From assembly GCA_951802425.1 (NCBI GenBank), contig OX637796.1, forward strand, positions 3,162,001 to 3,226,000: 64,000 nucleotides of DNA. The letters are read 5' to 3'. Position 1 is the stretch's first letter, and each line of letters starts with the position of its first letter. The position numbers and the translations under genes are program-made. Source of the stretch: Clavaria fumosa. Lineage: Eukaryota > Basidiomycota > Agaricomycetes > Agaricales > Clavariaceae. This document shows, piece after piece, positions 33,689 to 43,488 of the stretch. The notes under the pieces were generated by a model. The model searched no databases, was not told the DNA's origin, and was given only the letters and a program-made list of their open reading frames with translations.

Positions 33689-36643
33689 CTACAGAAATCT
33701 ACGACGCCCCTTCCTTCTACTCCGCGGTACGACTCTTGGCAACCCCTTTTGTTTGTAGGTATGCAAAGCATAAGGTCGAATGTTAGTTCTGGATCCTCTG
33801 GGAAACGCAAAAGGTTTCCTCGCTAGCTCCCTCCTTCTCAACGCCATCGGATAAACGCCCCTACCAACAAGCACCGAATGGAATCCAGTTGGTAATTCGT
33901 ATCCCGCCTCCACTACTCTCATCGCGATCTCCTGCAAAAACGGAGACCAATACCTTGACCTCTTGCCTTCCCTTGCGTACGCTTGCACCGCCCGCTGCAA
34001 TCGACCCTTCCATTTCTGCAGCCGTAGATGAGGTCGCCGAACGTGCGTGTCCGGCTGATTCGTGTAAAGAGAGAGTGCTGCGTTGAAAAATCGAGCGTCC
34101 GGCTGCGGTATCTTAATGTGCGTTGTCAAGCTGGTGCCGCAGGAATAATTCTGGACTTGGAGCATGGACTCGTAGACGCTCTTACCGGCCCTCTGCATCT
34201 CCCTGACCAGAAGGAACCCCATGTTAGCCCCCAAGGCGGCTCTCCCCGTGAACATTCGTTCCTCCAGACTCCTCCGCTTCAGGAACCACTGCGCCCAGCC
34301 ACGAACGAAACGTTTATCCTTGCGAGGATACCAGTCTGCGTCGTCATTGTTGTCTGATTTGTGAATAAAACTCCGGTTCCGATAACGCCTGCGCGAAGAT
34401 TTGTGTGCCTCAGACGCGTAGCATTGTATCATAGTCGTGTAAGCTTGGACAGGCAGGCACCACGGGCCTTCCACCCTTCCGCGACGGCCCTCCACAGCGG
34501 CATCATTGCGACGGCCCCCTTTCGTGGTGGCATTCGTGTGACGGCCCCCTTCGGCGGCGGCGTTCTTGTGATGACCTCCCTCGGCAGTGGTCTTCTCGTC
34601 ACAGTTCTGACTCGGATTTTCTCTTTCCTCTCTCCAGAATTCTGGCAGCCAGCTCGTTCGCTCGGCTTCCTTCGCCAACAGCCAGACCCTTTCTGCCAGA
34701 CCGGTCGTTCCTACCTTCACCAACGCATTCAGCACTGCGGTAAACACCCACGGCCCGTAAGAAACCGCTTTCCTCACAGCCTCTATCCTTCGGTATCTGC
34801 GTAGATGCTTGCGTTCCTCAGCCGAGAGTGAGCCGTAGGATGGGTGATCGACGATATGGAGTTCGGGCAGAATGTAAAATAGGATTTGGGAAACGATCCC
34901 AGGGTTGCCGGTCGATATTAAATGGGTAATATAGGATGTGAGGGTGTATGAATCCGCAGCGAGGATGCCTGACGCGTCTTTGAAGGAAACGGGAAGAGAG
35001 ACATCCTGGTTCTCTATACGATATAACGCCTGCGAATATCGATCTGTTGTATATAATATCGTTGCTTTTGGCTCCAGCTCCTGCTTGTCGTTCTCCTGGG
35101 CCTCCACTTGAATGCCATGTTCCCTGTTTTCAGCTCTTCGCCTCAAATCGTTTAATACCTGCCCAGCAAGATCATTTTTCTGCAGCAACGTGCAACTCCT
35201 AAGGAGGATATTATATGTCGTGATACAAGGCCGGAGCGGTGGGTGTCTTCTATTGACCATATGATCCAAGATACAATTGGCCATGTCAGGAGAAAGGCGT
35301 ATTCGTAGCGCGTAGTGCAAGAGACTGTTGTAGGAGCGGATATCGAGAGGAAAGAGAACATATGTAGGGCGCTCCTGTCTCTTGGCATCCATGAGTGGAT
35401 AGCTCGGAAGATCATGCACTAGCCTTTTCAAGACCGAATGGCAATATCCATACGGGTTAATGCGAATGGCCCGTTTCTTCCTGGAGACCCACACCAGATA
35501 TTGATGGTGGTATGAGGTGCTTTCCACGAGCGGACAGTTGTACATGGTGCGTATAAGCGAAGCGATGTGCGAGAACGGCAGAGCGCGCATATCAAGCAAC
35601 TGCGCGACTAAGGCGAGTGACTGTAGGGCCTGGCGGAACATATGACATTCTAGTGAGGAAGGATCGTTTGGCGGGTCACAGGCGAGGACACCCCCGACGG
35701 CGCGCATCAGGGAGCGCAGCATTCCAAAATGAGGGCGGATTCGTTCGGAATTGAGGTACTCTAGTTCCTTTAACCTCTCTTGTTGGGAGCCACGGTCGTG
35801 CGGCGCGGAAGGGAGAGGGACCGAAGACGACGTAGTGGTTTGTTGCGCTAGCTGGACTGTGAGTTGTCGCTTTAGCGCGAAATCTTTAACGAGGATTGTG
35901 AAGAGCAGCGTGGCTACGATGAGCTCTCCTTGCAAGAGGCAGGTGTGGAACAACCATTCCCAAATTTCTTGGGTCCTGCGCTGGCGGTAGCGTCTGGCCT
36001 GTAATAAAAGGTGAATGGCAAAGCGCATAGAAGGGTGGGATGCCATTTCTGAATCTAGATGCATGACCTTTGGACCATCTGGAATGCGCGTCGGTTCCAA
36101 AACGAGTGGTTGGTTAGGGTGCGGTTGTTGCCCGTCGAGCATCCGCCCAAATTGAGCCTTCACTGCGGCTTGGAATGACAAAGAATGCATCTTGACGCCC
36201 TTGCGCATCATCCACTGGGCCACCTCGGCTGCTCGGCGGCTCATGCCTGCACGAAGAAGTCCATGCAGAAGCGCGTGTGCCGCCAAGCGATATGAGACGG
36301 GGCGCCCAAAGTCTATGGGCACAAACCGCGGCGGCATAACTTTCCATCGGGGCGCAACGCTTCCTGTGGTAGATTTTTGACCGGAAGCATGGAGAGACTT
36401 GAGGAGGAAGATAGCGTTTTCGTATTCGGAGCGAGCGAGGGCGACACGGACGGCTGCAGCAGTGGCGCGAGAAAGCTGTGGGTTCGTCAATGACTCTGCC
36501 GTCAAGAATCTTCCAGCAGAAGTGAGAGGTGGGGATGGCTCTTTGTGAATGGGTGAGGAACGCGACAGCTGCCTCGACCATATACGTGCGACTTGATGGA
36601 CAGGATATAGGTTGGTGACTGTGCGGAGCCAGTTGCATTGCAT
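33689..36643 (-). CDS. Large mitochondrial PPR-like protein
   Basis: 984-aa single-exon gene. The N-terminus (WLRTVTNLYPVHQVARIWSR) is Arg-rich and lacks acids, fitting mitochondrial import. Degenerate pentatricopeptide-type helical pairs recur: YRLAAHALLHGLLRAGMSRR (about residue 118), SYNSLLHYALRIRL (about 435), TTYNILLRSCTLLQKNDLAG, SYTLTSYITHLISTGNPG and VFTAVLNALVKVGTTGLAER. Such proteins usually bind organellar RNA; the target cannot be read from sequence. An insert of about four 10-residue EGG repeats lies at residues 681-720. The C-terminus is very basic (RRKGRRRFL). No clear named orthologue was recognised. Confidence 0.75.
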   Translation of the reverse strand: MQCNWLRTVTNLYPVHQVARIWSRQLSRSSPIHKEPSPPLTSAGRFLTAESLTNPQLSRATAAAVRVALARSEYENAIFLLKSLHASGQKSTTGSVAPRWKVMPPRFVPIDFGRPVSYRLAAHALLHGLLRAGMSRRAAEVAQWMMRKGVKMHSLSFQAAVKAQFGRMLDGQQPHPNQPLVLEPTRIPDGPKVMHLDSEMASHPSMRFAIHLLLQARRYRQRRTQEIWEWLFHTCLLQGELIVATLLFTILVKDFALKRQLTVQLAQQTTTSSSVPLPSAPHDRGSQQERLKELEYLNSERIRPHFGMLRSLMRAVGGVLACDPPNDPSSLECHMFRQALQSLALVAQLLDMRALPFSHIASLIRTMYNCPLVESTSYHHQYLVWVSRKKRAIRINPYGYCHSVLKRLVHDLPSYPLMDAKRQERPTYVLFPLDIRSYNSLLHYALRIRLSPDMANCILDHMVNRRHPPLRPCITTYNILLRSCTLLQKNDLAGQVLNDLRRRAENREHGIQVEAQENDKQELEPKATILYTTDRYSQALYRIENQDVSLPVSFKDASGILAADSYTLTSYITHLISTGNPGIVSQILFYILPELHIVDHPSYGSLSAEERKHLRRYRRIEAVRKAVSYGPWVFTAVLNALVKVGTTGLAERVWLLAKEAERTSWLPEFWREERENPSQNCDEKTTAEGGHHKNAAAEGGRHTNATTKGGRRNDAAVEGRRGRVEGPWCLPVQAYTTMIQCYASEAHKSSRRRYRNRSFIHKSDNNDDADWYPRKDKRFVRGWAQWFLKRRSLEERMFTGRAALGANMGFLLVREMQRAGKSVYESMLQVQNYSCGTSLTTHIKIPQPDARFFNAALSLYTNQPDTHVRRPHLRLQKWKGRLQRAVQAYAREGKRSRYWSPFLQEIAMRVVEAGYELPTGFHSVLVGRGVYPMALRRRELARKPFAFPRGSRTNIRPYALHTYKQKGLPRVVPRSRRKGRRRFL
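34484..34600 (-). repeat. Four degenerate ~30-nt coding tandem repeats in the PPR-like gene
   Basis: Units at about 34484-34510, 34511-34540, 34541-34570 and 34571-34600 share an ACGGCCCCC-type start and encode roughly ten residues each around E/K-GG-R/H-H/R. Confidence 0.75.
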
Positions 36644-37183
36644 GTATACGGCATCACCGCTAGTGTGATTGAGAAGTTTGTTAGTGTACAGGTGAAAACT
36701 TGATTCAACGAGGAGACAGACCCGCGTTGCGACAAGGCGACTGCTCCCAACCGCGCCAAAAAAAAAAACAACAGAAAATCAGTAAACGTGTATCCGACAG
36801 AAATGTATGATGCCACGCTACCCCAAATTCGACGTTGCCGAAATTCGCCCGCGACGAGATGCAACGTCCAACTAGCTGAGGGGATGGCCAACAACGACAA
36901 CGCGATGAATTTGTGTCTGGTCACGCTCTATAAAAACGAAGATTCAAGTAATAGTCAATTTAGTCTAATTTTTCATTCAATTCAGCGACTACAAAGTCAT
37001 GAATGAGTCTACTAATAATCGCCTCTTGTTACAATGTCGTGTATGTTATAGTACCAGTATGGTTTGCCATAACTCAGTGGCTGACCAGTGAGTGTGCCTT
37101 ATAAAATTCAAGTTGCACAGCTTGGCATAGCCGTGCTTGCTTCTTGCGAGCTCCACGTTCTTTCTCTACGAGCGCTCTCCAAA
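36644..37183. other. Divergent intergenic region, PPR-like / rhomboid
   Basis: 540 bp with both promoters. An A-run lies at about 36760-36770. The segment CAGTATGGTTTGCCATAAC at about 37058 resembles CAGTATGGTATGCCATAG near the right end of the possible MITE at 32740. No gene is supported. Confidence 0.4.
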
Positions 37184-39151
37184 ATGGCCCACAATTACCA
37201 ACCCGTGCAATACCAACCCGTCCAAAGTGACGATCAGCAATTCAACAATGGACTTCCTAACCCACACACATACCCTCCGGCTACGTTCCAGCAGAACGGC
37301 GCCCAGCAACCCCATAACTATCATGACCAGAACAATTATTCTCCGAATAATTCTGATCCTCAGAACAACTATAATGCCCAGGGGAATCAATATCTTGTCT
37401 ACGACGCACCACCCTACCCGCCACTCTACCCGCCACCGCCGCAGGAAACTGGCAAGCCTGGGGAGTATTTGGTAACCCCAGAGCCGAACGGTATGCTTAT
37501 TGATCCTGGTTGCTTGCTATGGCTCGACTCAGCTATACTCCGTCTGAAGCAGCGATCCTCAATCCGAATCCGAATCCGAATCCTAATGACGACCCCGGCG
37601 CCCGATTTAAAGGCGCATCATGGGTTGACAAGTTCTTCCGAACAAAAAATTATACCCAGTTAGAGAGAATAAGAGACAAGCGGAACGGAACTGGGATTCA
37701 GAAATATCCTGTCGTTGGTATGTCGGGGATTACCTCCCTTTGGCATGCCTCCACCACTAACCTATCAATAGTCTGGGCTCTTACAATCGCTATGGTTGGG
37801 GTTTTTATCAACGAGTTAGTAGTCAACGCGAGGGCGCAGGGCGGTCCGTTCTCATTTAAGGCCCGTCGTTTATGTGTCTAAATCGTTACATCTATCTGAC
37901 GAGTCTGTAGCCTGTTACCAACCCACTCCTAGGACCTTCCTCGGCTGCGCTCATCAATCTGGGTGCCCGATTCCCGCCTTGTATGAAGGAGGTCAAGGGC
38001 GTTCCGCTGAACCTCCAACTAGGATGTCAGCTGCCGTTCAGCATTGTTTCTCATCTTGATCTGATTGTCGTCAAGGCTTGAACAACACCGATAATCCTCC
38101 AACTAGCATATGTTCATTGGAAGATGTTTGTGGTTTTGGCGGATTTCATGGACAGCCCCCGAATCAATCGTTCCGGTCAGTATTCAATGCTTGCTGTTTG
38201 TAACTAGCTCACCTGGTTCTTGACAGATTTGTCACCCCGATATTTCTGCATGCCGGATTGGTTCATATCGTGCTGAATATGATTGCCCAACTTACCGTCT
38301 CTGCTCAGGTGGGCACACTGCAGCACGTCCATATTCTTCCCTTATGCCCTCATGTTATGAATCTAGGCTGAGAAAGAGATGGGTTCCGTTTTTTTCCTGA
38401 TACTGTACATGGCTGCAGGTATATTTGGGTGAGCCTCTCGCGTCTCTGTGGTCTTGGTCTTTAAACATCTGTCGGAAGCAACGTACTCGGAGGAAATTTC
38501 GCTCTATTTGTCGCACCTTCTGTTGGGGCGAGTGGTGCTATCTTCGGCACCATCGCGGTAGAATGGATTGACTTGGCCGCGCACTGGAAAATTCATGATC
38601 GGCCTGTTCGCAGAGTATGGGTTAAGTGCCGCCCTATTTGTCGTAAAATTAACCATCCGATATCGGCAGCTTTTGTACATGATCGTATTCCTAATTATCG
38701 GCGTGGCCATTGGATACATACCTTGTGGGTCCATACTTTCAACCCTTTTGTTTATCCGCCCTAATGATTCATCACATAGTCGTTGACAATTTTGGTGAAT
38801 TGTTCTCTCAACATGGTTTGGGTTTTATAGACTCTTACCGACATGCATAGCTCATCTCGGTGGTCTCTTGATGGGGCTACTCGTGGGGATGATGCTCTAT
38901 CCTATTATTAGCCAGACTAAGCGGCACAAACTGGTTGTCTGGGCTCTCCGGATAGGGGCCGCCCCGTTAGCCGTTGTTCTCTTTATCGTTCTGATCCGCA
39001 ATTTCTACACGGAAGACCCATATGCCGGTGCGTGTCTTCAACCACTTCCAGACGCGCGTGGGGTGGGCAATTGATGGGGTTTGCAGCTTGTTCTGGGTGC
39101 CGTTACCTGTCCTGCATTCCTACCGCGGCTAACAACCGCTGTCAAGGGTGA
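37184..39151 (+). CDS. Rhomboid family intramembrane serine protease
   Basis: 456-aa polytopic protease. A cytosolic Gln/Asn/Pro/Tyr-rich N-terminus of ~140 residues includes an (NP)4 run. Membrane segments start at VWALTIAMVGVFINELVV. The L1 region has NPLLGPSSAALINLGARFPP, the next helix HAGLVHIVLNMIAQL, the catalytic serine is in GASGAIFG, and the catalytic histidine in NFAHLGGLLMGLL. A seventh TM helix follows (LAVVLFIVLI). Exons: 37184-37490, 37550-37717, 37772-37860, 37911-38025, 38076-38175, 38227-38308, 38367-38428, 38479-38614, 38670-38724, 38780-38794 (15 nt), 38851-39027, 39087-39151. Intron 3 starts GC rather than GT. The 3' end is uncertain: GGGTGA may be the stop, or part of a donor leading to an alternative end at 39277 with a hydrophobic tail. 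Confidence 0.87.
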
Positions 39152-39629
39152 GCTCCATTGATTCGTGATAAGATAATACCCGCTAAACCCGTTTTGTTTG
39201 CGCCTCGCAGGATCGGTATGGCTTTTTTTCTGCTTGTCTATCATATCAGCATTCTCATGCAGCTATTGCAGGATTAAACGGGATGGTAACCTCTCCCATT
39301 TGAGTGTGCAATGTATACCACCTGCACCTGGACAGTATGGCAAACTGCGCCGTCATCATTATCGTCGTCATGTCGAGTACAATGTTACATGATACAATTC
39401 TTGATGAACTTTCTGCTTGGACCAATCCAATCGCTACTATACCTTTTTCATTTCTGCTCTCGGGTCGAGTTTGAAAGGTCAGTCCAAATGGTCAAAATGG
39501 TTACGGTGGAGCCCGGACCGACGCGTGATTTTAGCGTGGTCGTCGATCGCTCTCGTCGATCACGCGAGTCAAAAACAAGCCGCCTCTTCCGCCCACCGCC
39601 GTTTGCCCACTCCCACACCATCCCTGCGC
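39152..39629. other. Intergenic, rhomboid / carrier
   Basis: 478 bp, perhaps including an alternative last rhomboid exon to 39277 (acceptor near 39210). It otherwise holds the carrier promoter. Base composition rises sharply in GC toward 39.6 kb. Confidence 0.4.
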
Positions 39630-41385
39630 ATGGGCGACGACGGCAGCAGGCCAGCACGCATCAGCGCCAGCGGCGTCCGGATCGTCGGCGCCATCGCCGG
39701 CGTCGGAAGCGGTCAGTCCTCCCCCCGCGTGTCTTATCCGCCCGCCATCCGGGTTGGCTGATCGCGGCGATGGGCGCTCCTTTCCCTCGGCCGTGGCTGC
39801 GGACGTGCAGGCCTCACGAAGGTGCGTGGAGAGCGCGCGCGCGTGGCGCTTCCGCCGTCTCTCTGTCTCTCTGTCTGGCTGACTGTCGTTGACGCTGACG
39901 CCGCCTGGCTGGTGTTGCTTCCCAGGTCGCGGTGGGACACGGGTGTGTACTGTCGGACCGTACTTAGTTTGGTGTGTACTCTCTTCTCCCCTCCATCTGG
40001 TGAGGAGGCTGACCCCCTCGCGCGTCCCCGCAGCCCGTCTTGCTTACCCGACGCCGTCTCGAGGTTCGACACGATCAAGACGCGTCTGCAGTGCTCGCCC
40101 CCAGGGACGTACCGCGGCACCCTCGACGCCCTCACGCAGACGGTCCGCCGCGAGGTCAGTCGTTCCCCTCCTCCCCAGCCAGAGCCTCTCTCACACCCCC
40201 TCCTCACGCCGCCCCAGGGCGTGCTCGCGCTGTACAAAGGCGCGACGCCGCCCGCCGTCGGCTGGGCCGCGATCGACGCCGTCCTCCTCGGCGCGCTGCA
40301 CAACTACCGGCTGCGCCTGATGCGCTGGCGCGGCGCGACCGAGGCGGTCCCCGGCGCGGACGCGGGCACGCGGCGCCTCTCGCTCCTGGCGCACGGCGCC
40401 GCGGGGCTCCTCGCGGGCCTCACCAGGTGCGTCGCGCTGTCCCCATGCTGTGTGTGTGCGTGAGTGTGAGAGAGAACGGTGCGATGTCTTGAAATGTTCA
40501 GCGCCGTGGTCGCCACCCCCATGGAGCTCCTCAAAGGTACGCCCCCATCCCCGTGCCCCCCGCTCCTCCTTCTAACACCAGCACCCACGCCCACATCCAC
40601 ACTAACGCCGACGGGGACACCACCAACCACAAGTCAAGCTCCAAATGCAGCGCGAGCGCTCCGCCGCAGCGCGGCAGTACAAAGGGCCCATCGACTGCGC
40701 GCGGCAGCTCGTGCGCGGCGGCGGCGGCGCGCGCGCCCTCTGGACGGGGCTCTCCGGCAGCCTCGCCTTCCGCGCCAACTTCTTCTGGATGTTCGCCGCG
40801 TTCGAGGCGCTCATGCGCGGCTTTGCGCGCCTCCGCGGGACGCCGTTCGAGGTGCGTTTGGGGGGGCTTTTTGCCGCGCCATATATATATCTATATATTA
40901 TTTATATTCTTCCTTTGTGTGCCCCTTCGTCGTAGGTCAGCACGGGCGCCTCTAATTTCTGGTCCGGCGGTCTGGGCTCGCTCGCGTTCTGGGTCATGGC
41001 TATCCCCGCCGACAACGTCAAAAAGTCAGTCGGCCAGCCCATCGCCCCTCGCTCCCATCCACTTGCCGATCTAACACATCTCTCCCAAACAAAAAAAACA
41101 GCCGCATGATGTCGTACGCCCCAGTGCCGCCCTCCGTGCCGCGCCCGTCCTTCCTCGCCGTCGCGCGCCAGATCCACGCGCATGCCGGCGTACGCGGCTT
41201 CTACTGCGGTCTCACCGTGTGCCTCATCCGCGCCTTCCCCTCGAACGCGTGCGCCTTGTTCGTGTACGAAGGACTGATGCGCGGTCTGGGCGCCGAGAAG
41301 GTGAGACTCCCTCCTCTCCCTTTCTTTCTTCTGTCCTTGTGGAGTGCCAATGCACGTGTACGCTTCTCCGCAGACCCGTCATTGA
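39630..41385 (+). CDS. Mitochondrial carrier family (SLC25) protein
   Basis: 320-aa three-repeat inner-membrane carrier. The second-helix signature regions read HGFDTIKTRLQ, ATPMELLKVKLQ and AIPADNVKNRMM. The first repeat has Gly where the P-x-D/E-x-x-K/R motif normally has Pro. Other carrier marks are GVLALYKGATPPAVGW, ALWTGLSGSLAFRANFFWM and GVRGFYCGLTVCLIRAFPSNA. Exons: 39630-39711, 39811-39821, 39926-39942, 40064-40154, 40218-40426, 40502-40536, 40634-40851, 40936-41024, 41102-41300, 41374-41385. Two exons are only 11 and 17 nt; all phases agree. The final exon adds TRH and a stop. The locus is very GC-rich. Substrate is unknown; it recalls the carnitine/ornithine branch, but that is a guess. 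Confidence 0.87.
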
Positions 41386-41629
41386 CGCATATACGACCGA
41401 CCGGTGGTGTCTCGTGTCTCGTACGTAACAAACAGACGAGCAAGCAAGCGCTCGCGCATTACATCCGGGGGTCTACTTCAATCTATATACAGTATATACT
41501 ATAAGCAATCTATATGCCGAAGATTGTTGTACCTTGGATTATTGCTGACGGGGCAACGGGGGAAAAGTCGGAACGAAAGATACCCCCCCCACCCACAACG
41601 ACTTCTCCTCTCTGCCTCTGATTGGTTGC

Positions 41630-42727
41630 TCAGAGATAGCACCGTGAGTAGGTGCTGGGCGGCAGTTGGCACGGCCAGCTCCCCCTCGAGACAGCGGTCT
41701 CCCACTCGGTGGCGCCAGAGCGGTACAGGTCGAGCGCCGCGCGCGCGTTCTCAAGCGGGTGGAGGACGCCGTCTGTGATCCGCCGTCCCATGAGGTGCCA
41801 CATGAGGGTCGGTAAACCGATCACCTATCGTGTCGGAAAAAAAAAAGATATCATTAGTCTCCTTTCGTTAGCGCCGGACATCGGAGGGTGGGAAGAAGTT
41901 GGGGTGAGTCATATTTTTTTTGGGCGATCCCCAACAACTTGAGGTCGGAAGTAGAAACGCCGGTGCCTTGTTTTTTCGGCCAAAAAAAAAAAGGAAAAAT
42001 TACCTGGTTCGTGGATCGCAGGGCGTTGCGAAACGGCGTGTATAGCGCCACATCACGAGTTGCAGCCGCCGGATGAGGAATACCGAGCACTGCGGAAAAA
42101 AACAGAAACGAAGAAGACCGAAAAAGGAAGTTAAAGATGGCGGCCTGGAACGAGGGCAAAAGAAAAAAAGCGGTAAAAAGGCTTCATACCAGAGAGGTCT
42201 AGCCAGAGGCTGTGTCCGACGAGGATTTTTCCCTTTAGGAGGTTAGCTATGTGATGCTGAACGGCGTCAAAAGTGACCACGTTGCCTGCAAAAAAACATC
42301 CGACACAATGTCAATGTGCCGCATGGGGTCTCCTGTTTAGTTTGGCGCGGAAGGAACATAATAATAATAAAAGGACACGTTACTGCCTGAGAGGTGCTGA
42401 GGATTGATACCTGTCGAGCTCGTCCTGTAGTCTGTAACAGTCATGGTCGGTGCTACGAACGTGTCCAGAATTGTCTGGCCCTTGTAGTCGACGACCGAGA
42501 CGCGGCTAGAATGGAAAAGGAGCAGGATGTCAGCTTGGACGACTAGAAACAAAGGGCCTTTTCGTCAACGAACGCGAGCATGGACGTCTAGATGGTAAAT
42601 TGAGCGATGAATAATGATATGATGGTGAGTTGCTCACCGTTCCACCAGGACCTACACCGACGTTGGCACAAGAGAGAGCTACGAATTGAGAAGCAGATGG
42701 GACGGGATACTTTGCTGCGGTAGCCAT
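41630..42727 (-). CDS. REX4/ISG20-like exonuclease-fold protein with missing catalytic residues
   Basis: 200-aa protein with the fold of DEDDh 3'-5' RNA exonucleases of the REX4 type: VGVGPGG, SMLARVSVVDYKGQTILDTF, VTDYRTSSTGI, KILVGHSLWLDLSVLGIPHP, TRDVALYTPFRNALR and GLPTLMWHL. Exo I normally reads D-C-E; here it is SCA (residues 19-21), so both acids are lost. The Exo III Asp of the H-x4-D-A element is Asn (HPLENARAALDLY). The Exo II Asp (WLDLS) remains. Exons: 42638-42727, 42574-42587 (14 nt), 42384-42505, 42190-42285, 42004-42089, 41630-41824. The 14-nt exon restores SMLARVS. Hydrolysis is unlikely; RNA or protein binding is possible. Confidence 0.83.
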
Positions 42728-43488
42728 TTGAAAAAAAAGATGGGAATTGAAGACATTTTTGAAAAGATGGATGAGAATAAATAAGAGAGATCGAAAGAGA
42801 GGGAGATGAGTTAGTTAGTATGTATGTGATTATTTAGAAATGTGGCGTTCGATTTGGGAATGAGAATCGAAATGAAATTGACAGGGATTAGTTGTGAAAT
42901 GACGTAACTTTCTCTCAATGACATCAGTCTTTAGAATAATAGACATTCTCCGTGTCAATCGCAGTAGTGAAGAGTGATACAACCAACCAACTAGGTCCCC
43001 TTTTTCTTTTTCGATGATCCTTCCGTTGAATGACAGTTTGTGTATCGAGTAAAAAGTACCACGATTTCATCGGCTTTTGTCAAAGGAACCCCCTCGAACG
43101 TGTTTATCATAGCGTCGATGGTCAAGTCAACGTTAGGCGAGGATCGAGAAACACAAAGCACGACCCTGACCGAGGCAGTGTCTCTTTGTTATCAGGGGTG
43201 AGAGAATCAGGTCAGGGGTAGACAATGCATCTTCATCATTTTCACGGAGAATTGTGAAAGCGATTGTGAAAAGTAGCAAACAGTCTAGTCTAACTAAAGG
43301 TATATCTTTGTATATCTTTGTTTGTCTTTGTGGGTCCATCATCATATTATCTAATAACAGTCTTTGACCTTCCTATTTCATTAACGGCCTTGTCGGACAT
43401 AAGTCAAGTCAATCACTTCTTCTTTCTTTCTTTTCTCTTCCTTCTTTCTTCCACGAATATCATACCCATAATCGGTAATAACATTATC
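42728..43488. other. Intergenic, upstream of exonuclease-like gene
   Basis: 761 bp between two minus-strand genes. It contains the exonuclease-like promoter, the PPR-like gene's 3' flank and a TTCTTTC pyrimidine-rich tract near 43410-43455. No coding or RNA gene is supported. Confidence 0.45.

Noticed and set aside
34473..34600. CRISPR-like regular repeats
   Set aside because: The units are adjacent, without spacers, in a eukaryotic coding sequence; they are a coding tandem repeat.
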